Shown here piece by piece: positions 57,348 to 64,000 of a DNA stretch of 64,000 nt. Every line of letters starts with the position of its first letter. Positions within the stretch are counted from its first letter, which is position 1. The notes beneath the pieces were generated by a model. That model made no database searches, was not told the origin of the DNA, and worked only from the letters and a program-made list of their open reading frames with translations. Origin of the DNA: Lacibacter cauensis (GTDB lineage Bacteria; Bacteroidota; Bacteroidia; Chitinophagales; Chitinophagaceae); NCBI RefSeq assembly GCF_007830055.1, contig NZ_VLLE01000002.1:507953-571952 (forward strand), written 5' to 3'. The position numbers and the translations under genes are program-made.

Positions 57348-59816
57348 ATGCCATATACAGGCGAACAGTTATTACCCGGACAGATTGGAACCTTCCTGTC
57401 CATTGTATCTTTTGTAGCTTCCTTATTAGCAACCGTCGCTTATTTTAAAGCAACACAGTCGCAACTTCCTTCGCAGCAGCAAAGCTGGAAACGTATTGCG
57501 AGGGGAGCGTTCCTCGCCGAAATTATAGCTGTCATCGGCATTTTTGTTACACTCTATTTTATCATTTCCAATCACCGCTTCGAGTACAAGTATGCCTGGC
57601 AGCACAGCAACTACCAGCTGCCCATGCAATACATCCTCAGTTGTTTTTGGGAAGGACAGGAGGGTAGCTTTCTGCTCTGGAGCTTCTGGCATTGTATCCT
57701 CGGCGGTATCATTATCCTGCGTGAAAAGAAATGGGAAGCGCCGGTAATGGTTACCATCAGCTTTATGCAGTTTGCATTGGCTACGATGGTGATAGGTATT
57801 TATTTCTTCGATTTTAAAATAGGCAGTAATCCCTTTGTCTTGATGCGTGACCAAGGCATGTTGAGTCCTGAACAATTCCCGATCGGATTTGATTCGCAAG
57901 GGCATCTGCGCAGCGATTACCTGAGTTTTATCCGTGATGGTAACGGATTGAATCCTTTGTTGCAGAACTACTGGATGGTGATTCATCCGCCTGTGCTTTT
58001 CCTCGGCTTTGCAAGTACCATCGTGCCGTTTGCTTTCGCCATTGCCGGACTTTGGAAAAAAGACTTTGGCGGCTGGGTATTACCTGCACGCCCCTGGGCT
58101 ATTTTCAGTGCCGGTATTTTAGGATTGGGTATTATGATGGGCGCTGCATGGGCGTACGAAAGCTTAACCTTTGGCGGTTACTGGGCATGGGATCCGGTAG
58201 AAAATGCTTCGCTGGTGCCGTGGCTCATTGCCATCTGCGGTATTCATACATTGATTGCCTATAAGCATACCGGTCATTCGTTGCGGGCAACTTTCCTGTT
58301 TTTTATTCTGCAACATCTGTTGATCATCTATTCAACCTTTTTAACCCGCAGCGGTATTTTGGGCGATACCAGTGTGCATGCCTTTACCGATTTGGGTATG
58401 AATGCTCAGCTGCTTACCTTCTTGCTCATTTTTGTGGTTCCTTCGTTTGTGTTACTGGGTATGCGTTATAAGCAAATACCAACAGTTGCAAAAGAAGAAG
58501 TCATCAGCGCACGTGAGTTTTGGTTATTTGTAGGTTCGTTACTGTTTTTCATTTCGGCACTGTTTATTATTGGTAAAACATCGTTGCCGGTTGTCAACAA
58601 AATCTTTGGAACCAAGTACGCACCAGCAGAAGATATTGAGTACTCATATAATAAAGTCCTCATTCTGTTTTCATTCGTCATTGCCATTCTTACTGCCATC
58701 AGTCAGTACCTCAAATACAAACAAACAGCCGGTGCTGCATTCATTAAATCAATCTGGTTGCCAACACTTATTGCTTTAGTTGCATCGCTCAGTATCAGCA
58801 TTTGGGGCGACATCAATTATAACAAATACGGTGTCGGTTATCTGGCTGCTATTCACCTCAGCATTTTTGCTTCGGTGTATGCAGTAGTGGCGAATGCCTT
58901 TTACATTTTTACAGGCATTAAAGGGAAGATGATCAAAGCAGGTGCATCCATTGCACACGTTGGGTTTGGCTTAACACTGCTCGGTATTTTAATTTCTGCA
59001 TCGAAGAAAGAAGTACTCAGCTGGAACACCAGTGGTATTATGGTGAACTTTGGCGAACAAAGCCAGGAAAACCCGGCAGAAAATCTTACACTGGTAAAAG
59101 GAGTGGCGACGGATATGGGTAAGTACATGGTTACCTACCAAGGCGATTCAACGCATCCTTCTGATCCGAAGCAGTATTTTAAAATTCATTTCAAGTACAA
59201 GAATAAAGACGAAGGCTTTACGCTGTATCCTGATGCATTTGTCAACTTCAAAGGCAACGAAGGGATAATGGCGAACCCCGACAGTAAACACTACCTGCAC
59301 AAAGATGTGTTTACGTACATTACTTCGCTACCCAACAAAGAAAAGAACAGAGACACCTCTTCTTTTAAAGATCATAAACTGCAACCCGGCGATACGGTGT
59401 TTTATTCGCAGGGCTTTATGGTGCTCGATAAAGTAGGCCGTAACATTACACGTAAAAATATTCCGTACGAGGCTACTGATTCTGTATTTGCAGCATCATT
59501 AACCATTTATGCAAAAGACAGCAGCAAGTACACGGCCGAGCCAATGCTCATTTTGCGTGGTAACAATATTATGCCTGTGGCAGATACTGTTATTTCGCAA
59601 AGCCTGATCCTGGCGTTTAAAGGTGCTGATGCGGATGGTATTAATCTTGGTGTGAAAGAAAGCAACTCGGTGCTGGAATACGTTACGCTGAAGGCTTACC
59701 AGTTCCCGGCGATTAATGTTTTATGGTTAGGTATATTGGTGATGACTTTTGGTTTCTTGCTCGCCAGCTGGAATCATATACAGAAGAACAGGAAAGCGGA
59801 GTTGAAGAAGGTATAA
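57348..59816 (+). CDS. ccmF: Cytochrome c haem lyase CcmF
   Basis: 822 residues with about fifteen membrane helices and the WWD haem-handling motif GGYWAWDPVENASLVPWL. Conserved histidines are present, for example in MVIHPPVLFLGF and in TLIAYKHTGHSLRATFLFFI, and a large periplasmic loop lies at the C-terminus (about residues 560-780). It ligates haem to the CxxCH of apocytochromes c. Length is close to bacterial CcmF plus a longer tail. It is downstream of ccmE; the cytochromes at 40.1-41.2 kb are plausible clients. A terminator follows. Confidence 0.95.
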   Translation: MPYTGEQLLPGQIGTFLSIVSFVASLLATVAYFKATQSQLPSQQQSWKRIARGAFLAEIIAVIGIFVTLYFIISNHRFEYKYAWQHSNYQLPMQYILSCFWEGQEGSFLLWSFWHCILGGIIILREKKWEAPVMVTISFMQFALATMVIGIYFFDFKIGSNPFVLMRDQGMLSPEQFPIGFDSQGHLRSDYLSFIRDGNGLNPLLQNYWMVIHPPVLFLGFASTIVPFAFAIAGLWKKDFGGWVLPARPWAIFSAGILGLGIMMGAAWAYESLTFGGYWAWDPVENASLVPWLIAICGIHTLIAYKHTGHSLRATFLFFILQHLLIIYSTFLTRSGILGDTSVHAFTDLGMNAQLLTFLLIFVVPSFVLLGMRYKQIPTVAKEEVISAREFWLFVGSLLFFISALFIIGKTSLPVVNKIFGTKYAPAEDIEYSYNKVLILFSFVIAILTAISQYLKYKQTAGAAFIKSIWLPTLIALVASLSISIWGDINYNKYGVGYLAAIHLSIFASVYAVVANAFYIFTGIKGKMIKAGASIAHVGFGLTLLGILISASKKEVLSWNTSGIMVNFGEQSQENPAENLTLVKGVATDMGKYMVTYQGDSTHPSDPKQYFKIHFKYKNKDEGFTLYPDAFVNFKGNEGIMANPDSKHYLHKDVFTYITSLPNKEKNRDTSSFKDHKLQPGDTVFYSQGFMVLDKVGRNITRKNIPYEATDSVFAASLTIYAKDSSKYTAEPMLILRGNNIMPVADTVISQSLILAFKGADADGINLGVKESNSVLEYVTLKAYQFPAINVLWLGILVMTFGFLLASWNHIQKNRKAELKKV

Positions 59817-59842
59817 CAGGTAAGGATTTGTTTAAAAGATTG

Positions 59843-59874
59843 AATGGTTGGTGTTGATGCATCAACCATTTTTT
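59843..59874 (+). terminator. Terminator of ccmEF
   Basis: AATGGTTG/CAACCATT (59843-59850 with 59863-59870) with an inner GTTGATGCATCAAC palindrome, then T6. It begins 26 nt past the ccmF stop. Confidence 0.75.
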
Positions 59875-59920
59875 ATTATTGGATTGTTAGTTGCAGCAAA
59901 TACACTTTTTAAAGAATAAT

Positions 59921-60301
59921 TTATTCGTATTGTTCCATTTCATAAAGTAGATGTGCTTTCATTTCTTTTGCAGTTACCATAACGCTTTTTAAATCGCTGT
60001 ACGGAAACGCAGCTATTTTATACCCTTTCTTTTCAATTGTATCCAGCCATTCAAGGAAGTGCACCATCTCCATGCTGGTTATTTTATAATTCTTCCAATC
60101 ATCTTTCAACATAAGTTCTGCAAAATCTTTTTCTGGCCAAACAGGAATTGCCATTCGGTCGTCATTGTCTCCAACCATCAGGTATCGATCATTGTCTTGA
60201 ATGAACCATACTTCCTGAAAGTCCGCAACTTTCCGTATGAAGTATCCATATCGATCTTTTGGTGAAAGATTTTCTATATTGATCAGTTTATTTTGATTCA
60301 T
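59921..60301 (-). CDS. DUF2750 family protein
   Basis: 126 residues, soluble: DRYGYFIRKVADFQEVWFIQDNDRYLMVGDNDDRMAIPVWPEKDFAEL and FLEWLDTIEKKGYKIAAFPYSDLKSVMVTA. The W and VWP signature and the length match DUF2750. Function unknown; related proteins are small cytoplasmic ones often in single copy. The gene is A/T-rich compared with its neighbours. It is minus-strand, next to ccmF, and stands alone. Confidence 0.75.
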   Translation of the reverse strand: MNQNKLINIENLSPKDRYGYFIRKVADFQEVWFIQDNDRYLMVGDNDDRMAIPVWPEKDFAELMLKDDWKNYKITSMEMVHFLEWLDTIEKKGYKIAAFPYSDLKSVMVTAKEMKAHLLYEMEQYE

Positions 60302-60429
60302 GATTTTTACAGTTCATGTTCAAGTTGCAGTCCTCGCCAACTTGCAGTTTTTTAAAATCAAAAAAGAATAGCAGGTTAGTTGACGTGGATGCCAACACTA
60401 GCTGAAGCCCAAAGTTGTGTGTTGGTTAT

Positions 60430-60864
60430 CTATCTGAAGAATTCTCCAAATCTAAATTTATTCATGGCGAGTACAGACGACAGGATTGGTATCAATACTA
60501 TTAGAAAACTGAAAAAACCGTCAATATACCATTTGTATTGTGGTGGTCTAGAATCCCATCTTGTCGAAATCAATATGTTTCTATCCGTTGCAAGTCTTGT
60601 CAGCCAATTGAAAAACATAAGTGCGATTAGAAAAATAAGGGGTGCGAAATAAAAGGTTTCTTGATAATGTCCATTGTTGCACCTATAATACCCATAACAA
60701 AAAAGTCCAAGTGCCGCAACAAGATGAGTCAAAAAAGTCTGTCTAACAAATAGCTTGTGATAAAACTTTTTGTTAGGATTTGTATCAAAACCATAAGCAC
60801 AATAAATTATGTAGCCGAAGCCGAGTAAAATTGATGTCCACCCGCCAATGCTTAAGTCTCTCAC
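60430..60864 (-). CDS. Four-helix membrane protein, unknown
   Basis: 144 residues with hydrophobic segments (WTSILLGFGYIIYCAYGF; FLTHLVAALGLFCYGYY; FYFAPLIFLIALMFFNWL; GFFSFLIVLIPILSSVLA) and a cytoplasmic or periplasmic loop with RWDSRPPQYKWY. I do not recognise a family. It is A/T-rich like its neighbour 59921-60301, and stands alone on the minus strand. The 270-nt region upstream contains a REP-like hairpin. Confidence 0.7.
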   Translation of the reverse strand: MRDLSIGGWTSILLGFGYIIYCAYGFDTNPNKKFYHKLFVRQTFLTHLVAALGLFCYGYYRCNNGHYQETFYFAPLIFLIALMFFNWLTRLATDRNILISTRWDSRPPQYKWYIDGFFSFLIVLIPILSSVLAMNKFRFGEFFR

Positions 60865-61040
60865 CTAATTATATTTTAGTAATCAGTAATAGTTGTTTCT
60901 TTTAGAAGTGTCTTGCTTGACTAACGCACAACACCTAAATATACGTTCCATCTTGTTTAAAAATCAATTGCTACTCATCTCTAGTTTTAACAAATGACGT
61001 AAAACAAGTCAAGGCGCTTCTTGTAAATGTGAAAGTTCAG

Positions 61041-61068
61041 GTGTCTGACGTCTGCGACGTCCTGACAA
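61041..61068. repeat. REP-like hairpin, divergent copy
   Basis: TGTC-T-GACGT and ACGTC-CT-GACA face each other around CTGCG. The core resembles the GTCTGACG unit of the repeats at 11803 and 28924 but is not identical. The remaining intergenic region 60865-61150 shows no gene. Confidence 0.6.
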
Positions 61069-61156
61069 CGAATTAAGAAAATCTTCACAAGGCAGCAAAG
61101 GTTACATCGCTCTTGTCTTTTGTATAAAGAGGAAGATTCTTTAATTTACAGGATTG

Positions 61157-61840
61157 ATGATGGGTCGCAAACACATATTTCTTTTATCTGTACTCGTTGC
61201 CGCAGTTTTGGCTGTGCAGCCGGCTGTTGCACAAACGGCCGATACCAACGTTAAGCAGGTAGTGAAAACTGAATATGGTCCCAATGATACGGTATTCGTA
61301 AAAGCCATGGTCATCAATGGCGAACTGCTCGGCGGCCGGGAAATAAGCGAAGTGCTGGTTTGGGGCGGTAACCCCAAAGAAGCGGCGAAATACTGGGCCA
61401 ACTGGACAAGACTCCGCAATGCTGTTTATGTAACCTATCCGTACGCACGCTCGGCGGGTGTAGTTATGAATGATGTAAACAAGCACCTCGAAAATATCAG
61501 CGGCAAATCCGAACGTAAGAAATACATTAAGTCAAGGGAAAAAGAATTACGTGCAGGCTTTACCGATAAAGTAACCGACTTGTCCATTTATCAGGGTAAA
61601 GTGCTCATGAAGCTCATCAACCGCCAAACAGGCAACAACTGTTACGAAATTGTACACGAAATGAAGGGCGGCTTTACGGCCGGGTTTTATCAAACGCTCA
61701 TGTTTTTTGCTGGCACCAGCTTAAAACAAGGCTGGAATCCGCAGGAAGACCACTTCGATAAACAGATTGAGGAAATTGTGCAGGAAATCGATCGTATGTA
61801 TTACAACTATCCCGGTTATAATTCAACCTCAAAGAAATAA
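61157..61840 (+). CDS. DUF4294 family secreted protein
   Basis: A signal peptide (HIFLLSVLVAAVLAVQPAVAQ) precedes a ~200-residue domain with the DUF4294 pattern: FVKAMVINGELLGGREISEVLVW, YWANWTRLRNAVYVTYPYA, REKELRAGFTDKVTDLSIYQGKVLMKLINRQTGNNCYEIV, and QTLMFFAGTSLKQGWNPQED. It is found in Bacteroidota; function unknown. The frame opens with TTG at 61154; the ATG at 61157 or 61160 is the start. A TTTTG-N19-TAATTTAC promoter candidate (61118-61149) would give a near-leaderless message. Confidence 0.85.
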   Translation: MMGRKHIFLLSVLVAAVLAVQPAVAQTADTNVKQVVKTEYGPNDTVFVKAMVINGELLGGREISEVLVWGGNPKEAAKYWANWTRLRNAVYVTYPYARSAGVVMNDVNKHLENISGKSERKKYIKSREKELRAGFTDKVTDLSIYQGKVLMKLINRQTGNNCYEIVHEMKGGFTAGFYQTLMFFAGTSLKQGWNPQEDHFDKQIEEIVQEIDRMYYNYPGYNSTSKK

Positions 61841-61867
61841 CGGGTTGCTTTCGCTCAGCAGCTTTGC

Positions 61868-61897
61868 TTGCACTTACTTGCTTATCCTGTACTTTTA
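61868..61897 (+). promoter_or_regulatory. Promoter of bshB1
   Basis: TTG at 61868-61870, exactly 19 nt, then TACTTTTA (7 of 8 matches to TAnnTTTG) at 61890-61897; the ATG is 20 nt downstream. Confidence 0.65.
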
Positions 61898-61916
61898 CAA
61901 TCCAAAATTTTAATCG

Positions 61917-62657
61917 ATGAAATTAGATATACTCGCATTTGGCGTTCACCCCGATGATGTGGAATTAAGTTGTGCAGGAACATTGATGGTAGAAATCAAC
62001 AATGGCAAAAAAGTGGGTGTAATCGATCTTACCCGTGGCGAATTAGGTACCAGAGGTACTGCCGAAACCCGCCGGCAGGAAGCGGCTGTTGCTGCAGAAA
62101 TTATGGGTGTGCATGTACGTGAAAACTTAGGCATGCGGGATGGTTTTTTTAAAAACGATGAAGAACACCAACTGCAGATCATCCAAAAAATACGGCAGTA
62201 TCAGCCTGAAATTGTGATTTGTAATGCTATTGAAGACCGTCATCCCGATCATGGCCGTTCTTCCAAACTGGTGTCTGATGCGAGTTTCTTATCCGGGTTA
62301 CGTAAAATTGAAACGGCTCTCGATGGAGTAGCTCAGGAAGCATGGCGACCCAAATATGTGTTTCATTACATTCAGGACCGTTACGCTGAGCCCGATTTTA
62401 TTTTTGATATTACATCTGTCTTTAATCGTAAGGTAGAAAGTATTAAAGCCTATGGTACACAGTTCAGTAATGCTTCTGTGAATCCTAACGATGATGAGCC
62501 TCAAACCTATATTTCAACGCCGGCTTATTTCGATACCATCATTTCCCGTCACAAAATGCTGGGTAAACGCATTGGTGTAGAATATGGTGAAGGCTTTATT
62601 ACCGAAAAACGAATAGGCATTCGTTCGTTTGATGCGTTGATACAAATCACCACCTGA
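61917..62657 (+). CDS. bshB1: Bacillithiol biosynthesis deacetylase BshB1
   Basis: A PIG-L/LmbE-type zinc deacetylase with metal-binding FGVHPDDVELSCAGTL and EDRHPDHGRSSKLV, plus DLTRGELGTRGT, a BshB1 hallmark. It removes the acetyl group from GlcNAc-malate in bacillithiol synthesis in the cytoplasm. 246 residues, all ligands present. The bshA and bshC genes are not in the window. It has its own promoter and sits between DUF4294 and the desaturase gene. YfiT, a presumed bacillithiol-using protein, is also encoded in this window. Confidence 0.94.
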   Translation: MKLDILAFGVHPDDVELSCAGTLMVEINNGKKVGVIDLTRGELGTRGTAETRRQEAAVAAEIMGVHVRENLGMRDGFFKNDEEHQLQIIQKIRQYQPEIVICNAIEDRHPDHGRSSKLVSDASFLSGLRKIETALDGVAQEAWRPKYVFHYIQDRYAEPDFIFDITSVFNRKVESIKAYGTQFSNASVNPNDDEPQTYISTPAYFDTIISRHKMLGKRIGVEYGEGFITEKRIGIRSFDALIQITT

Positions 62658-62733
62658 TAACAATCAGTCGTAGTTTAGCCTGTTAATACATTGTCATCAT
62701 TCAACAAGCTGCTCAAAAAAGACGCAGATGCGT

Positions 62734-62741
62734 TACCTTTG
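62734..62741 (+). promoter_or_regulatory. -7 element of the desaturase gene
   Basis: TACCTTTG, a perfect TAnnTTTG match, 24 nt before ATG 62766. No -33 at 19 nt. It supports ATG 62766 rather than the upstream TTG at 62754. Confidence 0.5.
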
Positions 62742-62765
62742 CTGTAATTTTTTTTGTTAGAACAT

Positions 62766-63833
62766 ATGAGTACTCCAAAATTTGCCGTTAAAGCACATTC
62801 TTTTCATGCCGAACTTAAGAGAAGAGTAAATGCTTACTTCGAAGAACAAGGCAAACGTCCTACAGGTAATTTTCAACTGTTTTTTAAGGCCATTGCATTT
62901 GCGGTTGCATTAATTGCAGTGTATGTGCATCTTGTATTTTTTACGCCCGGTATCGTTTTAGGTATCATTGAATCAATCATTCTCGGCGGATTGGTTTCGG
63001 CCATTGGTTTTAATGTAATGCATGATGGTGCGCATGGCAGTTTCAGTAAATACAAGCCGGTAAATGTTTTAGCTGCTTTTTCGCTGAATATTCTCGGTGG
63101 CAGCAGTTTTATGTGGAATGTAAAGCACAACATCATTCACCATGCCTATACCAACGTAGATGGTGTGGATGATGATATCGATATCCAACCCTGGATGCGT
63201 ATGAGCAGCACACAAAAGAAATACCGCCTGCACAAATACCAGCATCGTTATTTCTGGTTCCTGTATGCGTTGCTGTACATTCTCTGGATTTTTGTGCTGG
63301 ACTATCAAAAGTATTTCAAGCAAAAGATCGGTACCATGCCTTTAAAGAAAATGCATGTGAGCGACCACGTGGTGTTTTGGGCATTTAAGATTGCACACTT
63401 ATTTATTTTCGTAGCATTACCAATATATGTTGCAGGTTTTCTGCCTTGGTTATTAGGTTTCTTGGTTTCTACATTGTTTGCAGGTTTTGTGTTGAGTATT
63501 GTATTTCAGCTTGCACATACCGTTGAGCATACGCATTTCCCGATGCCGGTTGAACCCGATAACCGGTTGGAAGATGAGTGGGCCATTCACCAGTTGAAAA
63601 CAACCGCCAACTTTGCAACAAAAAACAAATTGATTTCAATGCTCGTGGGTGGATTGAATTTCCAGGTAGAGCATCACCTGTTCCCGAAAATTTCACACAT
63701 TCACTATCCTGCCATCAGCAAAATCATTAAGCAAACCTGCCAGGAGTTTAACATCGAATACATCGAGTATCCGAAAATGCGGATGGCCCTTGCATCGCAT
63801 GTGGCATACCTGCGGGAAATGGGAAGAGGTTAA
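62766..63833 (+). CDS. Fatty acid (acyl-CoA) desaturase
   Basis: A membrane-bound di-iron desaturase with three histidine boxes: HDGAH, HNIIHHAYTN (HxxHH) and QVEHHLFP. Four membrane helices are seen (FFKAIAFAVALIAVYVHLVFF and GLVSAIGFNVMHDG early). The QxxHH third box is that of front-end (delta-5/6-like) desaturases, but no cytochrome b5 domain is fused. It introduces a double bond into a fatty acyl chain at the inner membrane, using electrons from a ferredoxin-like donor. The ATG at 62766 gives 355 residues, typical length. The stop codon overlaps that of the convergent gene on the minus strand. Confidence 0.92.
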   Translation: MSTPKFAVKAHSFHAELKRRVNAYFEEQGKRPTGNFQLFFKAIAFAVALIAVYVHLVFFTPGIVLGIIESIILGGLVSAIGFNVMHDGAHGSFSKYKPVNVLAAFSLNILGGSSFMWNVKHNIIHHAYTNVDGVDDDIDIQPWMRMSSTQKKYRLHKYQHRYFWFLYALLYILWIFVLDYQKYFKQKIGTMPLKKMHVSDHVVFWAFKIAHLFIFVALPIYVAGFLPWLLGFLVSTLFAGFVLSIVFQLAHTVEHTHFPMPVEPDNRLEDEWAIHQLKTTANFATKNKLISMLVGGLNFQVEHHLFPKISHIHYPAISKIIKQTCQEFNIEYIEYPKMRMALASHVAYLREMGRG

Positions 63834-64000
63834 ACTTTTTCAGCAATAAAAAATAATTCTGCGTTTGCACGTGGAGGAATGGAGTTGGTACACAACTCCA
63901 TTTTTTTTAGGTGTAAGTAGGGGCTAAACCGTTCTTCGTATTCTTCTTTACTGCCGCCAAACGGCGGACCTCCTTCAAACGAGCGGTTGAATAAAACACC
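63830..64000 (-). CDS. C-terminal end of a TPMT-like SAM methyltransferase (partial)
   Basis: The minus strand reads from the right edge into the stop TAA at 63832-63830. The 56 residues include FNRSFEGGPPFGGSKEEYEERFSPY and NSIPPRANAELFFIAEKV, which match the C-terminal part of thiopurine S-methyltransferase-family proteins. The start lies outside the window. Its stop codon overlaps the desaturase stop by 4 nt on the other strand. It is probably an ordinary gene; only the family is inferred. Confidence 0.7.
   Translation of the reverse strand, partial: GVLFNRSFEGGPPFGGSKEEYEERFSPYLHLKKMELCTNSIPPRANAELFFIAEKV

Noticed and set aside
1-64000. CRISPR arrays, tRNA or rRNA genes
   Set aside because: No spaced direct repeats and no cloverleaf or rRNA-like sequence seen on either strand.

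Overview
The window looks like chromosomal DNA of a Bacteroidota bacterium, most likely a Chitinophagaceae-type member. The basis is the promoter style (TTG-N19-TAnnTTTG, with little sign of Shine-Dalgarno sites), family content typical of the phylum (DUF4294, DUF5777, large TPR plus beta-barrel pairs, a TonB-like energy transducer, bacillithiol genes BshB1 and YfiT, a RAYT transposase of Bacteroidota type) and moderate GC. No rRNA, tRNA, CRISPR array or prophage was seen. The species assignment is inference.

Layout. 1-17.5 kb: the 3' part of an S9 peptidase gene, a SixA-like lipoprotein, a lone 2-oxoacid dehydrogenase E2, a doxX-thioesterase-cinA operon, then a forward block of a giant TPR protein, an outer-membrane barrel, an HU-like membrane protein and a methyltransferase, followed by reverse genes for a CBS/CorC membrane protein and a PAP2 phosphatase. 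17.5-28.9 kb: mainly forward genes (LtaS-like sulfatase, M14 peptidase, GtrA, fructose bisphosphatase, ABC ATPase, FKBP, YfiT, NUDIX), interrupted by a RAYT/REP unit (19.56-20.24 kb), a methyltransferase and a rhodanese-thioredoxin lipoprotein. 29-56.4 kb: a 27-kb block entirely on the minus strand: folC, a histidine kinase, a TonB-like protein, SDR, EamA and MFS transporters, a radical SAM protein, a five-gene secreted cytochrome/OB-fold/YceI/DUF5777 operon, a heavy-metal RND efflux operon bracketed by paralogous small secreted proteins, and a signalling cluster of three more histidine kinases, one response regulator and a ureohydrolase. 56.9-64 kb: ccmE-ccmF, two small unknowns, DUF4294, bshB1, a fatty acid desaturase, and the C-terminal end of a TPMT-like methyltransferase running off the right edge.

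Functional links. ccmE/ccmF supply haem attachment that the CXXCH lipoproteins at 40.1-41.2 kb would need. bshB1 and yfiT both belong to bacillithiol metabolism. The efflux operon carries its outer-membrane factor fused to the inner-membrane pump, with what looks like an internal signal peptide at the junction. Intergenic spaces hold several families of small inverted repeats. One is a REP-like hairpin with a 25-nt exact copy at two sites; it shares a short GTCTGAC core with the 31-bp inverted repeats that flank the frameshifted RAYT gene.

The most unusual items are the pump-TolC fusion, the cytochrome/OB-fold/YceI/DUF5777 operon, the RAYT/REP unit with its relatives, and the CXXXY-type CcmE.
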